A stretch of DNA of 44,306 bases from assembly GCA_023443455.1 (NCBI GenBank), contig JAEZUE010000035.1:1-44306 (forward strand), given 5' to 3'. Positions 30,804 through 39,610 of this stretch are shown piece by piece. The notes under the pieces were generated by a model that was given only the letters and a program-made list of their open reading frames with translations, did not search any database and was not told where the DNA came from. The stretch is from Verrucomicrobiota bacterium. GTDB lineage: Bacteria; Verrucomicrobiota; Verrucomicrobiia; Opitutales; Opitutaceae. Position 1 is the first letter of the stretch, and every line of letters starts with the position of its first letter. The position numbers and the translations under genes are program-made.

Positions 30804-30820
30804 AGCGGCCACGATGCCAA
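30804..30820 (-). promoter_or_regulatory. Candidate sigma-54 promoter of nifHDK
   Basis: On the minus strand TTGGCATCGTGGCCGCT: TTGGCA at -24 and GC at -12 with GG-N10-GC spacing; the expected start site is about 50 bases before the nifH ATG. A second TTGGCAT occurs 24 bases downstream but with wrong spacing to a GC. The gap 30742-31153 also has an AATCAC...GTGATT inverted pair (30840-30879) in an AT-rich stretch; no TGT-N10-ACA NifA site was seen, and there is no gene. Confidence 0.45.
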
Positions 30821-31125
30821 CCGCGCAACGACCATCGTTAATCACTCATTTGGAACTACTTAAAAATCTTCAGGTGATTTGCAGCAATCCTCCCGCCCCG
30901 TTTTCCCTACATCCAGGTGGGATTCGGGAGGTCGGCCGACAGAAACGTGGGATCGCGAGTCCGCCCGTGCCCGGACCACCGGCAACCGCATCCCCGGAGC
31001 ACCGTGCAGCCCCCAGCCCGGCGCTGCACCCAGATCGGGAGCACACTCGGCGCCGGCCGGACGTCGGCGATCCGCCGTACCATCCAGACAATAACGTAGG
31101 TTTTCCCCGGCACCCCATGCCCCGG

Positions 31126-31142
31126 CTGGCTCGCCGCCTGCT
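31126..31142 (+). promoter_or_regulatory. Possible sigma-54 promoter of draG-draT
   Basis: CTGGCTCGCCGCCTGCT: TGGC.CG at -24 and TGC at -12, exact GG-N10-GC spacing. It lies so close to the GTG at 31154 that the transcript would be nearly leaderless, which lowers my confidence. Confidence 0.35.
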
Positions 31143-31153
31143 CCACGCCGAGT

Positions 31154-32092
31154 GTGACGGCCACACCCACGCTCCACTACCGCGCCCTCGGTGCCTACCT
31201 CGGCTTCGCCATCGGCGACGCCCTCGGCGCCACGGTCGAGTTCATGACCGCGCGCGAGATCGCCGGCACCTACAAGGTGCACCGCAACATTGTCGGAGGA
31301 GGCTGGTTACACCTCAAACCCGGCCAGGTGACCGACGACACGCAAATGTGCCTGGCGCTCGGAGACGCGTTGGTCGCGGCGGGAGCGTGGGATCTCCGCG
31401 CGGCCGCCGACGCATTCGTCGGATGGATGCGCAGCCGCCCCCCGGACATCGGCCACGCCTGCCGCCGCGGCATTCGGCGCTACATGCTCGAGGGCACCCT
31501 CGCCGCCCCGCCCACCGACGACCACGCCGGCAACGGTGCGGCGATGCGCAACCTGCCCATCGCGCTCGCCACGCTCGGCGACCCGGCCGCATTTGCCCGG
31601 TGCGTGATCGAACAGGCGCACATCACCCACCATCACCCGCTCTCCGACGCCGCCACTCTGCTCCTGGGCCGGCTCACCCAGATCCTGCTGCTGGGCGGTT
31701 CGATCGCGGACTGTCGGCGCTGCGTATCCGAACTGCTCGAGGAGTACCCGCGTTTCCGTTTCGAACCCTGGCCGGGCAACACCTCGGGCTACATCGTGGA
31801 CACCGTGCAGACGGTGCTGCACGTCTTCTTCCGCACCGACAGCGTCGAGAGCTGCGTCGTCGAGGTCGTCAACCGCGGGGGCGACGCCGACACCGCCGGC
31901 GCGCTGGCCGGCCAGCTCGCCGGCGCGTGCCACGGCGCGGGTGACATCCCGCCGCGCTGGCTCAAGCAGCTCGACGCCTCGGTGCTGGCCCGCGTACAAG
32001 CTCAGGTCGCCGCGCTCCTGGCCCTGCCCTCCCCCCTGCCCTTCGCACCGGCCGCCGCCCCGAACGCCCCCGGGGTGCCCTCCGCCGCATGA
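31154..32092 (+). CDS. draG: ADP-ribosyl-[dinitrogen reductase] hydrolase
   Basis: A 312-residue protein that removes ADP-ribose from the NifH arginine and so reactivates nitrogenase. The ADP-ribosylglycohydrolase fold is seen in GAYLGFAIGDALGATVEF, the di-manganese ligands in QVTDDTQM (about 58-65) and NRGGDADTAG (about 239-248), and the ITHHHPLSD segment. The start is a GTG; the next conserved block begins only ten residues later, so the start is well bounded. A Pro/Ala-rich tail of about 25 residues follows the domain. The stop overlaps the draT ATG. Confidence 0.95.
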   Translation: MTATPTLHYRALGAYLGFAIGDALGATVEFMTAREIAGTYKVHRNIVGGGWLHLKPGQVTDDTQMCLALGDALVAAGAWDLRAAADAFVGWMRSRPPDIGHACRRGIRRYMLEGTLAAPPTDDHAGNGAAMRNLPIALATLGDPAAFARCVIEQAHITHHHPLSDAATLLLGRLTQILLLGGSIADCRRCVSELLEEYPRFRFEPWPGNTSGYIVDTVQTVLHVFFRTDSVESCVVEVVNRGGDADTAGALAGQLAGACHGAGDIPPRWLKQLDASVLARVQAQVAALLALPSPLPFAPAAAPNAPGVPSAA

Positions 32093-32880
32093 ACTCCGCC
32101 CCGCCCCCCACCGCCTTCAACCGCTGCAATCTCCCGCCCTGGGCGATAGCGTCGTTGGAGTATCAGGACAGCCCGCAGCCGCTCGAGATCGACGGCGCGC
32201 GCGCCACCGACCGGCGGCTTTTCGCGCAGCTCGCGGCCATCGCGGACCCCGAACAACGCGGCCAGATCTTCCACGACTACCTGTCGGTCAAGTTCCGGCT
32301 GCACGAATGGTCGCAGCACCAGGCCTCCGCCCGCACCAGCCTGCGCCACAGCTACATCCGCTTCCTCGCCCACTGGGGTGTCGACAGCAACGGCCACGCC
32401 GGCGCCGTGCTCAAGGCCTGGGTCGAGAGCCGTTTCGGCCTGCGCGCCACCTACCACAAGGGGCGGCTCGCCACCGATCCGGCAGCCCGCGAACGCTACG
32501 CCGCCGACCGCATGAAGGGCGCCGCCCAAACCATGGGCGTGGCGATGCAGTTCGACCTGCTCTACACGTATTGCCAGGACGAGCTCCAGCGGCGACATCC
32601 GAAGTCCACCCATCTGACGCTCTTCCGGGGCACCCACGACCCCGAGGAATACGCCGTGAGCGGCAGCGAAGACGGCACATTGGTCCACCTCAACAATCTC
32701 AGCTCCTTCACTGCGAACCGCGAAACCGCGTGGGAGTTCGGCTCCTCGGTCTGGGAAGTCCAGGTGCCGCTCACCAAAGTCGTCTTCTTCAGCGGCCTGC
32801 TGCCCAGGCACCTGCTCGAGGGCGAGGCGGAGTACCTCGTGCTCGGCGGTCAATACCGCGTGAAGCCGGTGCACTTCTGA
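32089..32880 (+). CDS. draT: NAD+-dinitrogen-reductase ADP-D-ribosyltransferase
   Basis: A 263-residue enzyme that transfers ADP-ribose from NAD+ to the NifH arginine when ammonium or darkness/low energy signals arrive (known for Rhodospirillum and Azospirillum). Family marks are FNRCNLPPWAIASLEYQ at the N-terminus, LFRGTHD (the R of the R-S-E triad), LNNLSSFTANRETAWEFG (S-x-S/T region) and EGEAEYLVLGG (catalytic Glu). The ATGA overlap with draG shows coupling. Gene order draG-draT is the reverse of the common draT-draG. It is convergent with menD; the 168-base gap holds no clear terminator. Confidence 0.95.
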   Translation: MNSAPPPTAFNRCNLPPWAIASLEYQDSPQPLEIDGARATDRRLFAQLAAIADPEQRGQIFHDYLSVKFRLHEWSQHQASARTSLRHSYIRFLAHWGVDSNGHAGAVLKAWVESRFGLRATYHKGRLATDPAARERYAADRMKGAAQTMGVAMQFDLLYTYCQDELQRRHPKSTHLTLFRGTHDPEEYAVSGSEDGTLVHLNNLSSFTANRETAWEFGSSVWEVQVPLTKVVFFSGLLPRHLLEGEAEYLVLGGQYRVKPVHF

Positions 32881-33048
32881 GCCGCGACCAGACCTCGCGC
32901 CGAGCAGTCCGCCCGACTGGCCGCGCCCCAATTCTCCGCTCCGACCGAATGGCCCCAGAACATGGACACCGAAGGCGACGACTCCGTGAACAGGACAGCG
33001 CCCGCCGCACAGCGACGCCCCCCGCGCGACCGGCCGCCGGGGGAGCCG

Positions 33049-34767
33049 TCAGCCGTCCAGCAGGACCTTGCGGCGCCGGGCGTCGCCCTTGCGATCGGTA
33101 CGGATCTCGAGCACCCGGATACCGGCTGCCGGCAGGGTCCGGACGAGTTCGGCAAAGTGGGCCCAGTCGCGCACGACGACATGGTCGACACCGTGCACCG
33201 CGCACAGTTTCGCGAAGTCGACCGACTGAGGCGTGGCGAAGTACTCCTCGAACGGCGGATCGAAACGGGACACCGGAAGATGCTCGAAGATGCCCCCGCC
33301 GTCGTTGTTGATCAGCACCACGGTCAGGCTTCCCCGGAAGTGCCGGACAAGCAGGAAACCGTTCGAATCGTGAAGCAGCGACAGGTCGCCCGTCAGCAAC
33401 ACCGAGGGGGCCGCCCCATGTGCCATGCCCAGCGCCGACGAAAGGGTGCCGTCGATGCCGTTGGCCCCGCGGTTGAAATGGAACCGGTGCTGCCGGTTGC
33501 CCTGCGGCCAGAAGTACTCGACGTCGCGCACCGGCATGCTGCTGGCCACGAAGACCGGTGTATCCACCGGCAGGTGTCGAGCGAGCAGCCACGCCGCCTT
33601 CGGCTCGAAGAGCGCGGTCTCCTCCGCGAGCGCGGTCTCGATCCGCTCCGCCGCCGCCGTCTCCGCCGCCGCCCAACGCTGCACATACTCGCTTTCGGGC
33701 CGCACCTCCGCGATCGCGAGGGACTGGATGTCGGCCCCGATCTGCACCGTGCGCAGGTGCAGCCCATCGCGATTGAGCGGGGTCGCCGCGACCAGCATCA
33801 CCTCAACTCCGCTACGCTCGAGCCAAGCCCGCAACACCTTGCTGGTCGGCCAGCCGCCCAGGCAGAGCACCGCCTCCGGGCGCAGCGCCTCGGCATGCCG
33901 CGCGTCACGCAGGAGCGCATCGTAGTGCGCGACGACACAGACGCCCTCCGTCGCGTGGTGCCGCACCGGTGACAGGGCGTCGGCCAGGACGGGCCAGCCG
34001 AGCATGCGCGCCAATTGGCCCACCGCGCGGGCGTACGCAGCCGGATCGGTGGGCGAGAACGGGCCCGCCACGATCACACCTCGATCGGTCGCCGGCGGAT
34101 CCCAGGTCGCGGCATTGCAACACGGTTTCCCCGGCCCGAGATGGGCGAAGAAGTCGGCGCCGATGTCCCCCTCGATCGACCGGGCGGAGCCGTCCTCGAC
34201 CGGCACGAGCGGATCGCGGAACGGCGCGTTCAAGTGCACCGGTCCCGGGCTCGGTGCGTGGGTGCGCCCGCAGGCGTGGGCCACCGTCTGCCGAAGATAA
34301 CGCAGCCGCTCGAGGTTCGCCTCCGGCACGGCGAGCTCATGGTAAAAATTCACATACCCGCCGAAGAACTTCTGCTGGTCGATCGTCTGGCCCGAGGCGC
34401 AGTCGCGCAGTTCCGGCGGCCGGTCCGCCGTGATCGCCAGCAGCGGCACGCCACTCTCCTTGGCCTCGATGAGCGCCGGCAGATAATGCGCCCCGGCCGA
34501 ACCGGAAGTGCACACCAGCACGACCGGACGAGCCGTGCGCTTCGCGTGGCCGAGCGCGAAAAACGCCGCCGATCGCTCGTCAAGCACCGGGATCGCCTCG
34601 ATCCGTGGGTGCGCGGCCAGCGCCATCGTCAACGGCGTCGAGCGCGAGCCGGGCGACACCACCGCGAGCTCCACGCCGCAGCGCACGAGCGTCTCCACCA
34701 GCACCGAGCACCATAGCGAGTTCGTGTTGCGGAAATCCAGCGTCGGATGGTCGGAGGTTTCGGACAT
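33049..34767 (-). CDS. menD: 2-succinyl-5-enolpyruvyl-6-hydroxy-3-cyclohexene-1-carboxylate synthase
   Basis: A 572-residue thiamine-diphosphate enzyme of menaquinone synthesis that joins 2-oxoglutarate to isochorismate. Visible are SPGSRSTPLTMAL (about 40-52, isochorismate site), the TPP-activating Glu in PVLDERSAAFFALG, CTSGSAGAHYLPALIEA, RDCASGQTIDQ and the TPP/Mg motif GDLSLLHDSNGF with NNDGGGIFEHLP. Length is normal. It starts three bases after the end of the small membrane protein gene, forming a two-gene unit, and implies a menaquinone-using respiratory chain. Confidence 0.97.
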   Translation of the reverse strand: MSETSDHPTLDFRNTNSLWCSVLVETLVRCGVELAVVSPGSRSTPLTMALAAHPRIEAIPVLDERSAAFFALGHAKRTARPVVLVCTSGSAGAHYLPALIEAKESGVPLLAITADRPPELRDCASGQTIDQQKFFGGYVNFYHELAVPEANLERLRYLRQTVAHACGRTHAPSPGPVHLNAPFRDPLVPVEDGSARSIEGDIGADFFAHLGPGKPCCNAATWDPPATDRGVIVAGPFSPTDPAAYARAVGQLARMLGWPVLADALSPVRHHATEGVCVVAHYDALLRDARHAEALRPEAVLCLGGWPTSKVLRAWLERSGVEVMLVAATPLNRDGLHLRTVQIGADIQSLAIAEVRPESEYVQRWAAAETAAAERIETALAEETALFEPKAAWLLARHLPVDTPVFVASSMPVRDVEYFWPQGNRQHRFHFNRGANGIDGTLSSALGMAHGAAPSVLLTGDLSLLHDSNGFLLVRHFRGSLTVVLINNDGGGIFEHLPVSRFDPPFEEYFATPQSVDFAKLCAVHGVDHVVVRDWAHFAELVRTLPAAGIRVLEIRTDRKGDARRRKVLLDG

Positions 34768-34770
34768 CGG

Positions 34771-35241
34771 CTATTTGAGTGTCTGGGGCGCGATCCTCGC
34801 CGCGTTGCGGCTGATGACAAGATCGGCGGTGCGGCTTTTCGACGGAGCCGCGCAGTAGTCGCGCGCCAGCATGCCGATATAGTCGAGGACCTTGGCGGCA
34901 GCCGGTCCGGTCCACAGTTTCGGGTGGGGCAACACCACCCGTTTGCCCTCCCCTTCGAGCACGAGCTGGAAACGCCCGAAGCGGATCGACTTCATCTCGC
35001 TCCACTCCATGCCCACCGTCTCGAGCGAGCCCTCCATCCAGAGGCCTTTCGCATCGGCCCGGATCGTGCCGTACACCAGGAGCAGCAGCACCCCGACCGA
35101 CGCGAGCGGCACCGCCAACAAGGCGGCCAACAACCAGCCTTTCGCCACGAACGCTCCGACCAGCATCCAGAAGAACAGGGCCAAGGCCCCGGCAACGCAT
35201 TGCGCTTTCCACACCGAGACAACCGAAGGGGTATCGCTCAT
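34771..35241 (-). CDS. Small two-TM protein with a PH-like C-terminal domain
   Basis: A 156-residue protein from the ATG at 35241 (MSDTPSVVSVWKAQCVAGAL); the longer frame upstream is Gly/Arg-rich and not credible. Two hydrophobic helices (about 14-33 and 36-56) form a hairpin. They are followed by a beta-rich segment (IRADAKGLWMEGSLETVGME, then IRFGRFQLVLEGEGKRVVL) typical of bacterial PH-domain membrane proteins. No named family recognised. It ends three bases before menD and is likely co-transcribed with it, but a role in menaquinone synthesis is not shown. Confidence 0.75.
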   Translation of the reverse strand: MSDTPSVVSVWKAQCVAGALALFFWMLVGAFVAKGWLLAALLAVPLASVGVLLLLVYGTIRADAKGLWMEGSLETVGMEWSEMKSIRFGRFQLVLEGEGKRVVLPHPKLWTGPAAAKVLDYIGMLARDYCAAPSKSRTADLVISRNAARIAPQTLK

Positions 35242-35356
35242 CGTCCTCGGCACTAGCACGAATGGCAGTCTCGAGGCAATACGGCGCCCGCGCCGCCCCC
35301 GCCCCCATCCGCCGATTTCACGACCTTTTCCGATTTCCCCTCCCGCCGCCACGGCC

Positions 35357-35398
35357 CCATCGTCCATCCGCTTCCCACCATCGCCCACGCCCTATTCC
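35357..35398. repeat. Heptad repeat directly before the dtd start
   Basis: CCATCGT, CCATCCG, CTTCCCA, CCATCGC, CCACGCC, CTATTCC run without gaps to the base before the ATG. Less regular C-rich heptads extend upstream to about 35311. There is no Shine-Dalgarno sequence in the tract. Confidence 0.7.
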
Positions 35399-35851
35399 AT
35401 GCGCGCCGTCATCCAGAGAGTCTCCTCCGCCAAAGTCACCGTCGCCGACGAGGTGACCGGTCAGATCGGCCGCGGCCTGCTCGTGCTGCTCGGTATCGGC
35501 CGGGACGACACCCAAGCCGACGGCCAATGGCTGGCCGAGAAGCTCGTCAAGCTGCGCATCTTCGAGGACGCCGCCGGCCAGATGAACCTTTCCGTCGCCG
35601 ACATCGGCGGCGAGATCCTGGTCGTCAGCCAGTTCACGCTGTTCGCCAGCACCCGCAAAGGCACTCGCCCGTCCTTCAACGACGCCGCCAAGCCCGACAC
35701 CGCGATCCCGCTCTACGAACAATTCGTGGCACAGGCCTCCACCGCACTCGGCAGGCCCGTCGCCACCGGCCGTTTCGCCGCTATGATGGCGGTCTCCCTC
35801 GTCAACGACGGTCCGGTCACGATCCTCATCGACACGAAAGCTCGTGAGTAG
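35399..35851 (+). CDS. dtd: D-aminoacyl-tRNA deacylase
   Basis: A 150-residue enzyme hydrolysing D-amino acids (and glycine from tRNA-Ala) off mischarged tRNA. Start MRAVIQRVSSAKVTVADEV is the standard N-terminus. The cross-subunit motifs SQFTLFAST (about 80-88) and NDGPVTILID (about 137-146) are present. Normal length; the long in-frame extension upstream lies in another gene's shadow. Confidence 0.97.
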   Translation: MRAVIQRVSSAKVTVADEVTGQIGRGLLVLLGIGRDDTQADGQWLAEKLVKLRIFEDAAGQMNLSVADIGGEILVVSQFTLFASTRKGTRPSFNDAAKPDTAIPLYEQFVAQASTALGRPVATGRFAAMMAVSLVNDGPVTILIDTKARE

Positions 35852-36094
35852 CGGGAGCCGCATACTTTCCATCGAAGGCTCGTTCGCCCAGATGGGCTCG
35901 CCTACCCAGCCTGCTCCTCTGGGACGCCGACCGGGGCCTGTTCTGCAAGCGAGTTCCTGCAGCGCGCGGGGCGACTGTTCCCCACCGCGCTGACACGTGC
36001 CGAACGCGGCGCATCTCGATTGACTGCACAAGCCCCGTATCCTTGTGTCCGTGGCATAAACGAACAGCGGGATGTGGATCGAAGAATCAAAATA

Positions 36095-39000
36095 ATGAAT
36101 ATGCGTGCTCGGATGGGGTTTGCGGCGGCGGCGTTGGTTGGACTGACGGCGCTGGCCGTCGACAGAAACAGCAATGGAGTAAGCGACATCTATGAGCGGT
36201 GGTACTCAGTTGACGGTGCCCAGCTTGATTCCGATCCGGACGGTGATGGTTTTACGTGCCGCCAAGAAGCGGAATTCGGAACCGATCCGCACAACGCGGC
36301 CTCGCTGCCGTGTGCATTCCTGGTCAATGGCTCCGGCGATGTCTCTGTTAGCTGGCAATCGATTGCTGGAGTTCGCTACCAACTTGAATCGTCGAGCGAT
36401 TTGGCGACATGGGAGTCGGTTGGGGCTCCGATAACCGGAGATGGCACGACGGTTTCAGTGCCTTGTGCCGCTGCCGAAGGTCGGCGGTTCTATCGGGTTG
36501 CCGCGCTCGAAAGCGCAGACGCCGACGGTGACGGCCTTACCGCCTACGAAAAGGGGGTGCTGGGCGCATCCGATCATGAAGCCGACTCCGATCATGACGG
36601 GGTGTCGGATATGGACGAGAGCCTGTGGGGGACAAACCCTGCACTCGGGGATACCGATAGAGACGGGATCGGCGATGGTGACGAATTGGCTGACGGAGGC
36701 GATCCTACCGATCCGTCCGACGGTTTTCCTCAGAACGCCGAGACTCGACCGTTTGTCCTTCGGATGACCTATTTCGCCGGTTGGCCGAACTATCCAATCT
36801 CGCCGCCAACAATCCCCTCGATCGATTTCACCGTACGGGATGTGCTCACGGATACCATCGTTGGTCATGTGACGGACGCGGCAGCAGACCGCACTGGCGC
36901 CACTCCACTTGGTTTCTTCTCGGGAAAAACGCCTGATGGAGGCACGCCCGATCCTGAAATCGTTCGTGGGCGCGAGTATGAACTGAAGATGAGCTATGCA
37001 CGAAACCCGAGCATCTGGAGAAGTGGGGCCAATGGTCGTGTCTTCAGTTCGGCCACCATCAATTCTTCAGGTGAACCGATTAATCTCATCATCTACTCCA
37101 CGCGCATCGACGGAGGCAGTTACTACATCTCGAATGACGTTGGAGGCGTATGGATCGAATCGGCGTGGCAAGCGACGGGCATTCCGACAAATTCGGTCGC
37201 GAACAGCCGGCAATTCTACGTGCATGACACCCTCTGCCCGACCGCGAAACTGTGGGCGATCAACTTCGACCTCGATCTCGATTCCGACAACAACAACCTC
37301 AATGAGTTGCCGGACCAATCACTTGCGGAGGACGACGTGGAAGAGACTCAGCCGAAGTTTGTCACTCGGAATTCCAACGACGACGATGCGGATGGCATTG
37401 TCGACTCGGAGGACTTCGACAACGCCGCCGAAAACGACTTTGTCCCGCTCGTCCTCGATGTTAGCCCGGCATCCCTGCCGTACGACAAGATCACGGTGAA
37501 GTTCCGCTATGACGGCGACCCGTCCTACGTGGCGTCATCGACCTCGGACCTTCGTCTTTGGCGCCCGAACAACGTCAAAACGGTTCGCACGACCGACAGC
37601 TACATCCAGCCAGAACGTGCCTACACGGCGGCGGAGCTTGGACTAGCCTCGGAGAACGCACGTGTGAAGCTGTTCGTCGAGGCACTGACTGAGGTGCCCG
37701 AGCCGAGCGAAATCGAGGCAGTGTTTCTCTTCAATGGGGTGGAGTACTTTCACGACAAGGTCCGTGTCTGGGGCGGTGCCGATGTTGCGCTGGCCCTCGA
37801 CGCGAACCGAGATGGCGAGATCAAGTTCCCATTCGAGGACGCCTCCGACGCAACCTCCGTGCAGAAACCGTTCCGATTTTGGATCAATGATGATATCGAC
37901 CGTGAGGTGACGTACACAAACGCGGAACAAATCTCCGACTTCATCGCCAGCCACGTTTCAAGTCTTGGCATCAACGAGGTCGAGGAAGACGATATCGATG
38001 AGGCGAAGGCGCAAGCTAAGAGTTGGAATCCCAAGGATTGGATGAATAACCGGATCTATGCCAAACGTGACCTTGAGGACTTCTCCCGGATTTGGCTATG
38101 TATACGAGGAGGAAGTACGGCATTTTTGCCGAAAACTGGTTCGGATAATTCGGAAGCCGATCTCTATGTCGGTCTTCAATGGTCAACAGTGGGAATGGTA
38201 GGGAGCCCAGCGATAAAGATTTTCCAGTCGGCCGAATCGGACGGTGGCTCGCGATTCCTTAATGACTCCACTGGAGTGGCTGCAGCAGCGCAGGTTAACT
38301 TTGATTATGCGATGCAAGATTTTCGGGACACTGCACTCCCTGATATCTCGGGGATGAATGTGGTGAGCGGTACCGGTATATTTGTTGTTCCTCCGCGTTA
38401 CTTCGGGCATCTTAATGATGCCAACCCAACCACATTTTTCCTTTTCGAGGGGGTTTCCGTTGGTGCGGGACAGCTTAAGATGGTAATCCTAAGGAAGGAA
38501 GGAAATGCCTTCACGAAAATTGGGGATGGGCCGGTTGTGTGGATTGACCTGGCGGAGCCGGGTAACCGCATTAAGCGTTGGACCTGTGGTGACGGCGACC
38601 TAGGTAATGTTGTAAGTTTCACGCCCAATACGCACATTGCTCCTCCTAGCACTGACGAAGAAAAGGATATGGTGCTATATATTCACGGATACAACATGAA
38701 GCCGAATGAGAAGCAGCGCTGGATAGAGACTACCTATAAGCGACTTTGGCAACTTGGATTCAAGGGAACGGTCGGTGGATTTACATGGCCCTGTGCGCAG
38801 TCGGCATTGCCTTTCGATCAAAGCGAAGAGAAAGCGTGGCAGGCAGGTGGGCAGCTGAGATTGCTCCTCTCGGCGTTGAAAACGGCGGGTTACCGAGTTC
38901 ATGTGCTCGCGCACAGTCAAGGTAACGTCGTGATGGGTGAAGCCCTTCGTCAGGCAGGCATCAATTCAGCGCTCGTCTCGACCTATATTGCATCACAGGC

Positions 39001-39610
39001 TGCGATACCGGCGCATTGCTACGACAAGACGTTACCTGAAGTAGACTTTGATCCTGATACGCCGGAAATCTACGGACGGTATTGGGATGGCGGTGATCAG
39101 AATCTGCCTGAGACTTGGCCTGCTTCGGCACCATCGTATCTTGCGCCTTCAAAGATCCAGGGAGCGGCAGGTAAGTTCGTCAATTACTTCAATCCCCAAG
39201 ACTATGCACTTACGGGTAATGGGCTCAGCATGCTCGCCGATGACGGATCTCAGCCGGGATGGATGACTGACCAACGGATGAAGCCTAATGTCGGGTACTG
39301 GTATTCCAATTTGGTTGGCTTTGAAGAGGATCCTCTGGCGCATATTGAACCTCAGCACTACAAGTTTCCTGATGATCGGTTCACCATTTTCTCGTTTTGC
39401 GCTGAGGCCCGTTCACTTGCACTCGGGGCGACAAGTGCGGGGGGCGTGTTCGCGATCACTCCATCCGTGAATTTGACCGACGGTTCCTTCGGGTTCCGGA
39501 ATCAGCACGTTTACCACAGTGCTCAGTTTAGGTCTTTCTACGCTGCCAGATGGCAGTATTGGAAGCAGGTACTCCAATCATGTGACGTCAGTGTTCGCGC
39601 ACAGCCATGA
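36095..39610 (+). CDS. Large exported protein with calcium-binding repeats and a C-terminal alpha/beta hydrolase domain
   Basis: An 1171-residue protein. The ATG at 36095 gives MNMRARMGFAAAALVGLTAL, a signal peptide. Thrombospondin-3/EF-like DxDxDG repeats occupy about 23-70 (DRNSNGVSD, DSDPDGDGF) and 150-215 (DADGDGLTAYE, DSDHDGVSD, DTDRDGIGD) around a beta domain (YQLESSSDLATWESVG). A long unassigned middle (about 220-850) has further acidic loops. The C-terminal hydrolase domain has LYIHGYNM (oxyanion loop, about 858-866) and nucleophile Ser941 in LAHSQGNVVMGEAL. Substrate unknown; lipase/esterase-like activity is inference. Base composition is visibly more AT-rich than the neighbouring genes. 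The stop overlaps the next start (ATGA). Confidence 0.85.
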   Translation: MNMRARMGFAAAALVGLTALAVDRNSNGVSDIYERWYSVDGAQLDSDPDGDGFTCRQEAEFGTDPHNAASLPCAFLVNGSGDVSVSWQSIAGVRYQLESSSDLATWESVGAPITGDGTTVSVPCAAAEGRRFYRVAALESADADGDGLTAYEKGVLGASDHEADSDHDGVSDMDESLWGTNPALGDTDRDGIGDGDELADGGDPTDPSDGFPQNAETRPFVLRMTYFAGWPNYPISPPTIPSIDFTVRDVLTDTIVGHVTDAAADRTGATPLGFFSGKTPDGGTPDPEIVRGREYELKMSYARNPSIWRSGANGRVFSSATINSSGEPINLIIYSTRIDGGSYYISNDVGGVWIESAWQATGIPTNSVANSRQFYVHDTLCPTAKLWAINFDLDLDSDNNNLNELPDQSLAEDDVEETQPKFVTRNSNDDDADGIVDSEDFDNAAENDFVPLVLDVSPASLPYDKITVKFRYDGDPSYVASSTSDLRLWRPNNVKTVRTTDSYIQPERAYTAAELGLASENARVKLFVEALTEVPEPSEIEAVFLFNGVEYFHDKVRVWGGADVALALDANRDGEIKFPFEDASDATSVQKPFRFWINDDIDREVTYTNAEQISDFIASHVSSLGINEVEEDDIDEAKAQAKSWNPKDWMNNRIYAKRDLEDFSRIWLCIRGGSTAFLPKTGSDNSEADLYVGLQWSTVGMVGSPAIKIFQSAESDGGSRFLNDSTGVAAAAQVNFDYAMQDFRDTALPDISGMNVVSGTGIFVVPPRYFGHLNDANPTTFFLFEGVSVGAGQLKMVILRKEGNAFTKIGDGPVVWIDLAEPGNRIKRWTCGDGDLGNVVSFTPNTHIAPPSTDEEKDMVLYIHGYNMKPNEKQRWIETTYKRLWQLGFKGTVGGFTWPCAQSALPFDQSEEKAWQAGGQLRLLLSALKTAGYRVHVLAHSQGNVVMGEALRQAGINSALVSTYIASQAAIPAHCYDKTLPEVDFDPDTPEIYGRYWDGGDQNLPETWPASAPSYLAPSKIQGAAGKFVNYFNPQDYALTGNGLSMLADDGSQPGWMTDQRMKPNVGYWYSNLVGFEEDPLAHIEPQHYKFPDDRFTIFSFCAEARSLALGATSAGGVFAITPSVNLTDGSFGFRNQHVYHSAQFRSFYAARWQYWKQVLQSCDVSVRAQP

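Noticed and set aside
30742..31153. NifA upstream activator sites (TGT-N10-ACA)
   Set aside because: Read on both strands; no copy with the exact spacing was found.
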